From Blastocladiella emersonii ATCC 22665 (lineage: Eukaryota > Blastocladiomycota > Blastocladiomycetes > Blastocladiales > Blastocladiaceae): 64,000 nucleotides of DNA. The stretch's first letter is position 1; every line of letters starts with the position of its first letter. The position numbers and the translations under genes are program-made. Of the stretch, positions 22,838-31,989 are shown piece by piece. The stretch lies in the NCBI GenBank assembly GCA_025594325.1, contig JANHCV010000002.1:1-64000 (forward strand), given 5' to 3'. Under the pieces are notes generated by a model that was not told the DNA's origin, ran no database searches, and saw only the letters and a program-made list of their open reading frames with translations.

Positions 22838-23914
22838 GGTGACGGCGGGCGGGGTCGGTGCGGGGGCGGGCGCGTCGTGCGGGGGCAGGCAGGCGACGGT
22901 GGAGCGCGGGAAGCAGCGGCGGATGACGCTGGCGACGAAGCGGGCGGCTGCGGGCGGCGGCGACGGTTGGTGGTGGAGGTGGGTCCGCGAGAGCGAGTGC
23001 TGCGACGAGGCGAGCGAGTCGACGGAGCGCACGGGCGACGGAAGCGCGGGACGGTCGTCGGCCGTGTCAATGGCCGAGTCGGCGGAGCGCAGCGAGAGGG
23101 CCGGCGACAGCGGCGGCGGGCGGTGGTGCGGCGGCGGCGGGGGCGACGAGGGGGCCGACGACGGCAGCGGCGACGGCGCCGCGCGCGCACGATCGCAGGC
23201 AGTGGAGGGCCTCGGAGGCGGGATGGCGACGGGTCACTGCACGCTCGGGCAGGCGCGCAGGACGGCGGGGACCGGGCGGCGAGGGAGTGTGTATGAGGTC
23301 TAGCGCGGCGGGCGCGGGCGCGGGCGCTACACGGCGACGGCGCGGTGAGCCCGGGCGCGGCGGGGCACGCAGGCACGGGTGCGGGCGTACTCTGCGTCGC
23401 CAATTCGGGGTCGCGGACGGCCAGGCGTCGGCGGGCGGGTCGAGGATGGCGTGGGCGCAGCGGAGCCACCCGGCGCGGCGCAGCAGCTGTATTTCCGTGT
23501 ATGGGGGCGGGCGGCGCTCTAGAGTGCGCGCAGTCGGTGCTGCTCCGTCGTCGTCGTCGTCGCGGTGCGTGCGTGCGTTGCTGCTGGTGCGATGGCGAGG
23601 GCGGTCCGAGGAGGAGAGAGGAGCGAGACGCCAAATTGGCCCGCGGCGCAGCGGCCGCCCTGCACGCACGGGCGCCCGGCTCGCTGCCCGGCTCGTGCCC
23701 GCTGCGCCCGCGCCCAAGTCCCTGGCCCCCGTCCTGAAGCCAAGCCCTGGAGGCCCCTCCCACCCGCTCACCTGACCCCGCGTGAACGCGCGACGCACTC
23801 TGCCGCCACGTCACGCCATGGCGCTGCGCGCTTCCTTCTCACCCTCGCGGAACGCGGTGTGATGTGATGACGGTGAATGCAGTTCTATTCATCGAGTCAA
23901 GCCACGGGAGCGGC
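22838..23914. other. Upstream region of the phosphodiesterase gene
   Basis: About 1.1 kb of very GC-rich sequence. The first 400 bases (to about 23237) read open in the phosphodiesterase frame with Ser/Pro/Asp-rich content resembling the protein's N-terminal linker, so part is probably coding via an unseen upstream exon. Beyond the TGA near 23237 I see no supportable gene. Confidence 0.5.
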
Positions 23915-25090
23915 TCAGATGCACTTGCCGTTGACAATGTCGGCGCCGAACACGTCCTTGGGGTCGAAGAAGGTGGCCACCTTGCCCGCCGGCACGCCCT
24001 CGAACGCCTTGGCGAACCGCGCGGGCGCGTTCTGCGTCGCCTCCTTGCCCGCGTCGGTCCCCGACACCTTGCGGATGTAGATGCACTTGATGTCGACGCC
24101 GCGCGCCGCAAACTCGCGGTACAGCATCCCGTACGTCTCCGGGTCCTGCTCGCCCGAGTCGCCGATCAGCACGTAGCTGCGCTGGTCGAACCGCGTCATC
24201 ACCTCGCGCAGCTGCGTCAGCTTGTGCTGCTGCGTCCCCTTCCAGAAGTCGAGGTCGAGCACACCGAACACGCGCAGGAACATGGACCCCATCGGGTACC
24301 CGGCGCGCGCGATAAAGTCGCGCAGCGGGCGGTACAGCATGTGCGGCGCCCCCGACACGTAGTGCCACGCCGCCGGCCCCGCCGTGCCCGTCGACAGCGC
24401 CTTGTTGAGCCGCGCGTAGAAGTCGACAAAGTTGGTCGTGGCCCGGAACGGGTTGATGAGCGTGTTCTCGACCGCCTTGCCCTTGTTGAGCACCTCGGTC
24501 ACGCGGATCGTGTCGTCAATGTCCGACACCACCGTGAAGGCCCCGCGCTCGTTGCCCACCACCTGCACCCGCGCGTCGTCGAACCCGGCGCCCGTGTTGA
24601 CGCTGAGCGGCACCGACTGCGCACCGCACGGCACGTTCTTGATGCTGAACGGAGTCGTCGTGATGCCGTGGTTGGCCGCCTGCACCCCGCCCACCTTCTG
24701 CGCCGCCACCGCCGACCCGTTGCCGCCGACCGTGAAGGTCACCGAGGCGTCCTCGTTGCCGTTAGCGTAAAAGAAGGGGGCAACGTAATTGAAGAAGGCT
24801 TTCTGCTCCTCGGTCTTGATGGCCGCCGTCACGCCCTTCATCAGGAGCCGCGCCGCACCCGCCGTGAACCCGTCGTAGTGCGAGATGCGCGCCACCACCG
24901 TCCCGTCGATGAGGCACTTGGTCGGGTCGTTGCTCGACGGCGTCGCCTTGGCCAGCGCACGGTGGAAGGTGACCGTGTCGATCTTGTCGGACCCGAACAG
25001 CCCGCGCTTCTCGACCAGATCGCCCGGCACGGGCGACGCCGAGGCGAGCTGGGTCAGCGACACGAGCGCGAGGATCACGAGGAGCTGCAT
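23915..25090 (-). CDS. APP1: Secreted App1-like phosphatidate phosphatase domain protein
   Basis: A 391-aa intronless protein starts at an ATG with a typical signal peptide (MQLLVILALVSLTQLASA). A possible Lys-Arg processing site (EKRG) lies at about residue 28. The C-terminal half carries the App1 catalytic signature SDIDDTIRVTEV (DxDxT of the HAD-type fold) and later LIGDSGEQDPE, matching the DUF2183/App1 family, which in yeast is a Mg-dependent phosphatidate phosphatase at actin patches. Yeast App1 is cytosolic, so a secreted form differs in location; secreted paralogues are known in filamentous fungi. The substrate outside the cell is unknown. A TATA-like element lies 111 bp upstream. Confidence 0.85.
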   Translation of the reverse strand: MQLLVILALVSLTQLASASPVPGDLVEKRGLFGSDKIDTVTFHRALAKATPSSNDPTKCLIDGTVVARISHYDGFTAGAARLLMKGVTAAIKTEEQKAFFNYVAPFFYANGNEDASVTFTVGGNGSAVAAQKVGGVQAANHGITTTPFSIKNVPCGAQSVPLSVNTGAGFDDARVQVVGNERGAFTVVSDIDDTIRVTEVLNKGKAVENTLINPFRATTNFVDFYARLNKALSTGTAGPAAWHYVSGAPHMLYRPLRDFIARAGYPMGSMFLRVFGVLDLDFWKGTQQHKLTQLREVMTRFDQRSYVLIGDSGEQDPETYGMLYREFAARGVDIKCIYIRKVSGTDAGKEATQNAPARFAKAFEGVPAGKVATFFDPKDVFGADIVNGKCI

Positions 25091-25694
25091 GGTGTGGTGT
25101 GGTGTGGTCTAGTGTCTGGTCTATCGTCGTCTAAGGGCGGCGATCCCTGCGTCTGCTCTGCGGGGGAGCGAGGGCGATGCGGGGCGGGCGGCGGCCTGAA
25201 TTTATACGTTGGCTGAATCTGACACAAGCACGGCGGCGGCAGCGGTGGCGCCCGACGCCCCGGGGTTTGCTCGGCCCGGCGCAGCGCACGCGCGCACCGA
25301 CGCCGACCTTGCACGCGAGCGCGCGCGCCTGCTCCCACGGCCATGGCGCTGGCGACCGTCGTCGGCGATGGTCATGGCCGCCGGCGAGCGCGAGTGGACC
25401 GCCTCATCATTACGTGAGCGCATCTCCCGCACGTGCGGCGGGCAGGACCGCTCCCACGGCGGCCGGGGTGCACGCGACTTTTGAGCCTGGTTGCATCGGG
25501 GTCCCCACGGAAGGCTTCGCGAAGCCCGCGAACCATGGCCACAAGGCTCGAGTCAAGCCGCCGCGATTTGGAGCTACGCGTCGCGGCGCCCGCACGTGTG
25601 CGTGTCCGCGCTGCCGCGGCCCACCACGTTCGCGGCTCAGCTCGGGCTGCCTCGCCCTCAGCGTGAAAGAGGAACGGGAAGGCTCGCATTTCAT
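25091..25694. other. Intergenic region, App1-like promoter side
   Basis: Roughly 600 bp between the App1-like start and the NEDD1-like stop, both on the minus strand. Apart from the TATA-like element near 25201 I see no gene; the open frames are low-complexity shadows. Confidence 0.5.
25201..25207 (-). promoter_or_regulatory. TATA-like element upstream of the App1-like gene
   Basis: On the minus strand the bases read TATAAAT, standing out in GC-rich surroundings, 111 bp upstream of the ATG. The spacing suits a TATA box with a 5' leader of about 70-80 nt. Confidence 0.5.
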
Positions 25695-27755
25695 TCACAT
25701 CCCACCCAACCCACGGCCGCTGCCGCCTGTGCCGCCGCTGCCACCCGCACCGCCGCCGCCCGCCGCGCCGCCGTAGTGTCCGCGGTACCGCTCGAGCTCG
25801 GCGCGCAGCCGCCGGTTCTCCTCGGCGAGCTCGCGCACCCCGGCCGCCTGCTCGACGAGCGCTGCCATGTCGGTTCGCTGGTCGTCAAACTGCCGCAGCA
25901 CCTCGAGGTGCAGGTTCTGGATCGCGTTGTGCAGCTGGTCGCGGAACCCCGCCAGCGCGTCCTCGACCGCGCCCGCGATCACCTGCAGCGTGAACGCTGC
26001 CGGCGCCGCCATGGGCGGTGGCCCACCGGCCCTGGGCGACATGGCGCGAGATGCCGACGCGCCGAGGAACTGCGCACCCGGCGACTGCACGCGCCGCGGC
26101 GTGCCGCTGCTGCTGCCGCTGCCCAGGTGGAGCGCCGCCGTCGCCGTGTCCAGGTCCATGGCGTCGACCTCGCGCAGGTCGCGCCCGAACCGCACCCCGT
26201 CGCCCGCACCCGGCACGCGCCGCCCTGGCGGCGTGATGCTGCCCGTATGCGACGTCCGCCGCATCGCCGGGGACCCGTGTCGCGACGGTGGCCTCTGCTC
26301 GGTCACCCGCGCGTTGAACGCGTCCGCAAACGACTCGGGTCGCGCAATCAGCCCGGTTGTACCGAGCGGGAGCCCCGTGTCGCGGTCGGCCTCGGGGAGC
26401 CCGAGTTCCGCCAGTCCCATGGGCGAGAATGGTCGAGGAAGCTGCTGTTGCTGCTGTTGCTGCTGGTGTTGCTGCTGTTGCTGGGCGTAAGACGCGGACA
26501 TTTGCCGCGCGCGTGCGGGTGGCGACATGGGAACAGCCGCCGCCGGCGGCGGACCAGCTGAGGACTCGCGCACGGGCGAGAACGCCTCGAGGTGCACGTT
26601 TCGCCCCGCCCGAGGCTGCATCGGTGCCCGTCCCGTCACAATCGATGGCGGGTACGCCGCGCCCGCGCGCGCCGCCTCGGCCGCCGCCGCAACGACCGAC
26701 TCGGGCGGGCGCGTCACCACGTCACCACCCGTCTCGGGCGGCCGGTAGAACTGGACGCTGGTGACGGGCTCCGTTGGCGAGTGGCCAGTGAGGAACGTGA
26801 CGGGCGTCGCCGCCCGGCGCAAGTCGATGATGGCGATCTCGCCGCGCGTCGTCCCGAGCGCAATCGAGTGCCCGTCGTGCTTGAACGCCAGTGCCGAGAA
26901 CGCGTGCGGGTACTTGTGCGTGCGGATGATCCCCGGCCGCTTGAGGTCGTACATGACCATCTTGCCGTCAAGCCCGCACGACACGAGCGCGATGCGGTTG
27001 ATGGGCGACGGCTGCAGCCCCGTCACCGCGTCCGAGTGTGCCGCGAACGTTGCGATCGGGTCCGTGCTCGCGTGCACGTTCCAGAACGCGACGCGCCCGT
27101 CGGCACTCCCGGCGACCAGGATCCCGAGGTCCACGTACGCGAAGCTGAGCGTCGTGATCTGTCGGTCGAACGGGGTGTTGAGCGCCGAAGACTCGCCGTG
27201 GGTACGATCCAGCACGTAGATTTCGCCCGACTCGGTCCCCACCGCCAGGAACGCATGCTGGTCGTCGTGGCTCACCGCCAGCGCCGACAGCCGCGTGTCC
27301 GCCGGCTCGTACGACTCGAGGTCCTTGCGCGTCTCGCGGTCGTACACGTTCACATGGCCGTGCGTGCCCGCGTAGATCAGCCGCCGGTCGTGCGGAGGAA
27401 GGAGCACGGCGCCAATGAGCTCATCCTTGGGCTAGTAGTACGCCAGGAAGGTCAGTTGCGCGTTCTTCTTCGCTCGCCATCATGAGATGGAGGGACGGAC
27501 CAAGAGCTCGGGGGGCGACACGCTATCGACCACGTTCCCGTTGCGGTCGTGGATCGTGACGCAGTCCTTGCTCGTGGCGGCGAGCAGCGGGTGCTCGCTC
27601 TTGCTCCACGTCGCCGAGGTGGGCGGCGCAGTGTGCTCGTTGTCGAAGGTTGCGAACCGCGTGTACCCGGCGAGCGCGTCGTGTGCGTTGCCACCCGAGC
27701 CGCCGTTGCGCCAAACGAGGACCTGGCCGCCGCCGACGCTCGCGAGGAGATCCAT
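25695..27755 (-). CDS. NEDD1: NEDD1/GCP-WD-like gamma-tubulin ring complex targeting protein
   Basis: Two exons (27755-27501 and 27431-25695; intron 27500-27432, 69 nt) give 663 aa. The N-terminal 310 residues form a WD40 propeller (for example ILVAGSADGRVAFWNVH, LVSCGLDGKMVMYD). A long disordered Pro/Ser/Gln-rich linker follows, with a glutamine tract at 26441-26483. The last 90 residues form a coiled coil (FRDQLHNAIQNLHLEVLRQF ... LAEENRRLRAEL) that closely resembles the gamma-tubulin-binding C-terminus of animal NEDD1. In animals and plants NEDD1 recruits the gamma-tubulin ring complex to centrosomes and spindles; yeasts lack it. The inferred donor GTCCGT is off consensus, so the exon junction is less certain than the domains. 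Confidence 0.85.
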
Positions 27756-28003
27756 TGCAGCGAGTGCGTCGGTGCAGTAGTGTTACATGGGCTCGGCGAG
27801 CCGTCGGGAACGGAGGGAGCGAGGGCGCATCGGCCTCGGTGAGATGGCGTCGCCTCCGCGCCGTTCACGGACCGAGGAGGCGCAGCTGCGCAGGTCGCTG
27901 CTCACGGAAACAGGCGAGAACGACAGTGGAAGCAGCTACGTTGAAAGGAATACACAAATAGGGCGCGTGGGACACACAAAACCCCCGCCGCACGCGGAGC
28001 AGT

Positions 28004-28942
28004 CTAGTCGAGGGACTCGTGGATCTTGGCAATGAGGTACTGGGCGACCGTGAACGAGAAGATGAGCTTGGGGCCGACCACGAGCACCTTGGGGCCGAGG
28101 CCCTTGAAGAAGGCCGAGGCGCCCTCGTTGCGGACCATGTTCTTGATGATGGTGTAGCCCGACTCGGGCGAGTCGAAGGGGCGGTTCTGGATGCGCGTCT
28201 TGACCACGTCGAGCGGCGCGGCCACCACGATCGAGGCGATCGAGCCGACCATGGACGAGATGGAGAGCTGCAGGAAGGTCGGCTTCTCGTCGTCCTTGAG
28301 GTCGCAGATGTACGTCTTGGCGAGCTGGTTGCCGCCAAACAGGGCAAACGAGCCGGGCGCGTTGCGCGCCGCCGTCCAGCCGGCACCGCGGTACAGCTCG
28401 CGGCCGTTCTTGACGAACAGGTCGACGAGGCCGCGGCCCTTGAGCGACTCGGGGTTGGTCTGCGACTTGATCTTGAGCACGTCGAGCGGCAGCAGCACGA
28501 TTTCGCCAATGCCGACGATCGAGCCGGCGGTGGCCTCCATCCACGTGCGGGCCGACTTGTCGCCGAAGATGCGGCGGAACGCGTCGCCGTGGTTGCTCTT
28601 GATGTAGTCCTTGACCACGGGCTGGCCGCCGAACTTGTACACGCGCTGCATCACCTTGTAGCCGGCTGCGAAGCCGAGGCCGGGGAACAGCGACAGGTAC
28701 CGCTGCATCATGGGCGCGCCGTACGCGTCCTTGAACACGACCTTGGCGGCGTTGTCCATGGCCGCCGACATGGGCACGCCGGGCGCCATGATGCGCACCG
28801 ACTGGTTCGACATGAGGCGCTTGGCGATCGTGTCGACCGGGTGGAAGCAGATGAGCTCGAGCGCGCCCGACGTGGCCGCGCCGATGAAGCGCGCCGTGCC
28901 CGACACCTTCTTGCCGTCCGAGGAGCCGACGTGGGGAGCCAT
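28004..28942 (-). CDS. GGC1: Mitochondrial GTP/GDP carrier
   Basis: A 312-aa single-exon protein of the mitochondrial carrier family. It shows three Px[DE]xx[KR] repeats: HPVDTIAKR near residue 30, LPLDVLKIK mid-protein and APLDVVKTR in the last third. The sequence around them (KRLMSNQ, TAARNAPGSFALFGGN, FFKGLGPKVL) closely tracks yeast Ggc1, which exchanges GTP and GDP across the inner membrane and affects mitochondrial iron and nucleic-acid metabolism. The start chosen is the ATG at 28942, in front of MAPHVGSSDGKK; upstream in-frame sequence lacks family similarity. The gene is divergent from its neighbour over 431 bp. Confidence 0.95.
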   Translation of the reverse strand: MAPHVGSSDGKKVSGTARFIGAATSGALELICFHPVDTIAKRLMSNQSVRIMAPGVPMSAAMDNAAKVVFKDAYGAPMMQRYLSLFPGLGFAAGYKVMQRVYKFGGQPVVKDYIKSNHGDAFRRIFGDKSARTWMEATAGSIVGIGEIVLLPLDVLKIKSQTNPESLKGRGLVDLFVKNGRELYRGAGWTAARNAPGSFALFGGNQLAKTYICDLKDDEKPTFLQLSISSMVGSIASIVVAAPLDVVKTRIQNRPFDSPESGYTIIKNMVRNEGASAFFKGLGPKVLVVGPKLIFSFTVAQYLIAKIHESLD

Positions 28943-29373
28943 TGCTTCGATTCGAGGAGTGTGTGCGGTGTCGTTACGGATGGGTGGCTGCATACACGGC
29001 AGGACGGTGCGTGAGTACGCTGCATCGTCGATACATGGTGCATGCGGGCGGGCAGCGGAGTGCGCCGTACAAGGAGGACAGCCGAGCACGCCGGAGCAGG
29101 TGTCGATGCGTTCGATGCGTTCGATGCGTTGCAGCGGGAGGTGCAAGTGTTGCGGGGGAGAGAGAGCGGATCGCTCGCTCGGTCTCTGTCGGGCAGGCCC
29201 GGCCAGCTGCTCGGCCAGCCGAGTTGTTTTGATCGGCAGAAACTTTCTGAAAACCGCGAAACCCGGGCAGACTCGGGTGACGTCGGCCTCACCTGACGTG
29301 CAATCTCATCTTATCTTGATAAAGGCTGGCGTGGCCGCCTCCACCCTCCCGCCCTTCCAACCGCACACCCCCC
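28943..29373. other. Divergent promoter region, GGC1 and LRR-like gene
   Basis: A 431-bp spacer between two start codons facing away from each other. It contains a short GATGCGTTC-type triplication near 29107-29128. No gene is supportable. Confidence 0.5.
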
Positions 29374-31629
29374 ATGAATAGCACATGTAACATGGCGCAA
29401 CGCGTCGCCCTCGAGGACCTCGACGATGATGTCGCGCGCCTGATCTTGGATGCCATTGCGCTGCCGCTCGGCGAGCTCTTCAACCTGAACGCGCGACAGG
29501 CACGGCCGCAGAAACCGGACCGCGCCTCCAAGGACGAGGCCCGCTGCGCCCTTTGGCGGATTGCTGCCGCCATCCCTTCCTGGCGTGCCGAGGCCATGCG
29601 CCGCCTGTGGCGCGAGCTCCCCGTCCACGTCGACATCACGCAGTGGCCCATCCTCCTCGATCCCGCCGCAACCACCGATCTTGGTGCTCCGGTGAGCGTC
29701 GAGACGTTGAAGCGTGCACGCTACGACCCGCGCGCGCTGTTCAATCCGCAACTCGTGGCTTCCGACGCGCACGCGCGTGCCGCCGAGATCTCGGTCCCGA
29801 TTCCCGACGGGTGTGTCCACACTCTTGTTGTCGAGTACCTCGCCAGCGACTCCGATCTTGTCCATTTCGAACCAGATCATTCTCAGTCTACAATGGTCGG
29901 CAGAAACCTGTGGCACCTCGCTGTTGCAGCGGACTCCGTGGCTTCAATTCTCTACCCTAGCGCGTACCAAGTCAACAGTACGAGTGCATACGCGGGTTTC
30001 CTTCGCGCCGCACATGACTCTCCTCGACCTGCCCCGCTCGGTGCCGTCGAATGGTTCTCCATCGAGCCAGCGGCCGCTGCTTCGTCTCCTCCCAAGTTCA
30101 CCCTCCCGTCCCGTTCGCTTACCGCCGGGACGGGTCGAGTGGTCCTCGCGGAGGACTTGGCCCACTTTGGCATCGTCGGCAACCGCGGTCCTTCGTCAAT
30201 TCGCTTGCAGACCGCGGCGTCGTTTGCCGCCATCTACGCACTCGTTGGCATGCCTCATCTTGCCCGACTGAATCTTACGATGGCCGACCTGATTTCCCCA
30301 CTTGAAAACGGTCCAGATGGTAATGACAGCGACAACGTGGTACGAGTGCCAAGCAGTCTGCGCTCTCTCTCCCTTCTCGCTGCTCTTCCGAGTGTTATGA
30401 CCAAGGCACTCCGCCAGCTTGGCCGCCACTTCACTTTCCCTCACCTCGCGCGGCTCGAAATTGCTTGCATAGGAGGGTTCGACGACTATGACGCTCCTCC
30501 TCGTGAGCCGTTTGCCTCTACGTGGTGTAGCGTGATGCCGTGGTCGAGCATGACCTCGCTGCGCACTGTGTACCTCTACGACTTCGCCATTACGGTGGAC
30601 GCGCTCTCAGTCCTCGGTCAGCTCCCCGCTCTCGACACGCTCCTCCTCGAGTACGCCCCCGTCGTCCAAAAGGGATCCAGGGATAGTGAAGCGGTTCCGT
30701 TCCGCTTCCCCGCTGCGTCGACCTTCTCGCGTCTTCGATCGCTTGCCGTTAGTGGCCAGTACGTCGCCGATGCATTCACTGCACTCTCGCTCCCGCGACT
30801 CGCTCGGGCGTCGTTTACGAGCGCTCTGGACTTTCCGCTGCTGGCGTGGCCCAGCTTGCAGATTCTCGAGATCAAGGCGCGCGAGGTCGACCGAGTTAAG
30901 CTCGCGGCGGGCATGGACGCGGCGCTTCCGCAGCTTCACACTCTCATTGTCGACGGCCAACTGACGGTCGCCCCCGAACCGTCGTCGTCGGACGGCCTCA
31001 CTTCCACGTTCGCGTTCCCGAGCCTCCTCGCTCTGCAGCTCTCGACGGCCAAGTCGCTTGACGCCATTGCGTCGACCCCGACCCTGCGCAAGCTGCAGGT
31101 TCGCCGCGGCGTGGTCTCGGGCCTCGCGCGGTTCCCGGCCCTCCGCGTGCTCAGCGCGGCCACGATCCATGTCACCACGCTTCCCGAGCTCGCGACCCTC
31201 CGCAACCTCCGCTCGCTCGAGGTCAGAGGGATGGAGGCGCCCTTTGCCACGTCCGCGCGCATCGTGCACGAGGTCCCGGCGTCGCAGTGGCACCGTGAGC
31301 TGCTCACCAAGTTCGCGCGACTCCGTACGCCGCCGGCCGGCCGCCCGTTCCGCGAGGTGCTCATCGACGTAGTCCCGCTGCCCGCGGGCGACGTCGCGGC
31401 TGTGGATCCAGATGCCTCGGGCTTGCTCGCGGCCGTCGTCGCGTGGCTCGCCGAGTTTGGCGCCGAGAACGAGTTTGACGAGCGCGAGGGACCGCTCCCC
31501 GTCAAGCTGCGCGCGGCCGGCGCGGGTGTTCCCGTCGAGGTCCTGGACTCGACCGCCAAGTTCCTCTCGCGGAAGCTCTCTGATCTCGGCGTCGACGTGG
31601 AGGTGGTGGTGAACGTCGAAGCCGAGTGA
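29374..31629 (+). CDS. Unrecognised protein with F-box-like start and leucine-rich segments
   Basis: A 751-aa intronless frame with an ATG at 29374 and a second in-frame ATG at 29392. The first 60 residues (LEDLDDDVARLILDAIALP) resemble an F-box helix pattern but are not diagnostic. From about residue 300 irregular leucine-rich stretches occur, such as FPSLLALQLSTAKSL, TPTLRKLQVRRGVV and LATLRNLRSLEVRGM, consistent with a leucine-rich-repeat solenoid. That would fit an F-box/LRR substrate adaptor, but this is inference. Codon third positions are less GC-biased than in flanking genes, particularly across 29,800-30,800, suggesting a fast-evolving or lineage-specific family. No signal peptide or membrane segment is seen. 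Confidence 0.75.
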   Translation: MNSTCNMAQRVALEDLDDDVARLILDAIALPLGELFNLNARQARPQKPDRASKDEARCALWRIAAAIPSWRAEAMRRLWRELPVHVDITQWPILLDPAATTDLGAPVSVETLKRARYDPRALFNPQLVASDAHARAAEISVPIPDGCVHTLVVEYLASDSDLVHFEPDHSQSTMVGRNLWHLAVAADSVASILYPSAYQVNSTSAYAGFLRAAHDSPRPAPLGAVEWFSIEPAAAASSPPKFTLPSRSLTAGTGRVVLAEDLAHFGIVGNRGPSSIRLQTAASFAAIYALVGMPHLARLNLTMADLISPLENGPDGNDSDNVVRVPSSLRSLSLLAALPSVMTKALRQLGRHFTFPHLARLEIACIGGFDDYDAPPREPFASTWCSVMPWSSMTSLRTVYLYDFAITVDALSVLGQLPALDTLLLEYAPVVQKGSRDSEAVPFRFPAASTFSRLRSLAVSGQYVADAFTALSLPRLARASFTSALDFPLLAWPSLQILEIKAREVDRVKLAAGMDAALPQLHTLIVDGQLTVAPEPSSSDGLTSTFAFPSLLALQLSTAKSLDAIASTPTLRKLQVRRGVVSGLARFPALRVLSAATIHVTTLPELATLRNLRSLEVRGMEAPFATSARIVHEVPASQWHRELLTKFARLRTPPAGRPFREVLIDVVPLPAGDVAAVDPDASGLLAAVVAWLAEFGAENEFDEREGPLPVKLRAAGAGVPVEVLDSTAKFLSRKLSDLGVDVEVVVNVEAE

Positions 31630-31989
31630 TGGTCGCGCGGCGCGGCTTGGGCGCGAAGCCCAGTGGAAGGTATAAACACGGTTTTTGATCCCCTGCGTCT
31701 AGAACGGCTTTCCACGCCCCGGCATCAGTCGGCACCGAAGCACAGTCGCGCGCGACGCGCCGCTCAGCGCCGCTCCGGCTTGCGGTTGCGGACCGCAGCG
31801 GCTGCGGCTCAGCCCGCACGCGCCCCGGTGGGCGCGACGCGTTTCACCGGCTGGTTTACGGTGCGAGCCCACCGACTATATTTATCAGGAGCCCGCGAGC
31901 TTCGGCCTGGCCCGGCCCGGATCCCTTCAGTATAAAGCCGGCCGGCCCCCGTCGCCGCGAGCGTGTGTGCCAGACCACCCAACGATACC
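31630..31989. other. Intergenic region with promoter of the metalloprotease gene
   Basis: A 360-bp spacer carrying TATA-like motifs at 31669 (GTATAAAC), about 31877 (CTATATTTAT) and 31931 (TATAAAG); only the last is well placed for the downstream gene. No coding feature is seen. Confidence 0.5.
31931..31937 (+). promoter_or_regulatory. TATA box of the secreted metalloprotease gene
   Basis: TATAAAG sits 59 bp upstream of the ATG at 31990 in a GC-rich context. A transcript starting about 30 bases downstream would have a very short leader. Confidence 0.55.

Noticed and set aside
20477-23296. 939-aa plus-strand frame antisense to the phosphodiesterase
   Set aside because: Composition is Gly/Arg/Val-rich with no motifs. 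GC-rich third positions of the real gene suppress stops on the opposite strand, so it is a shadow.
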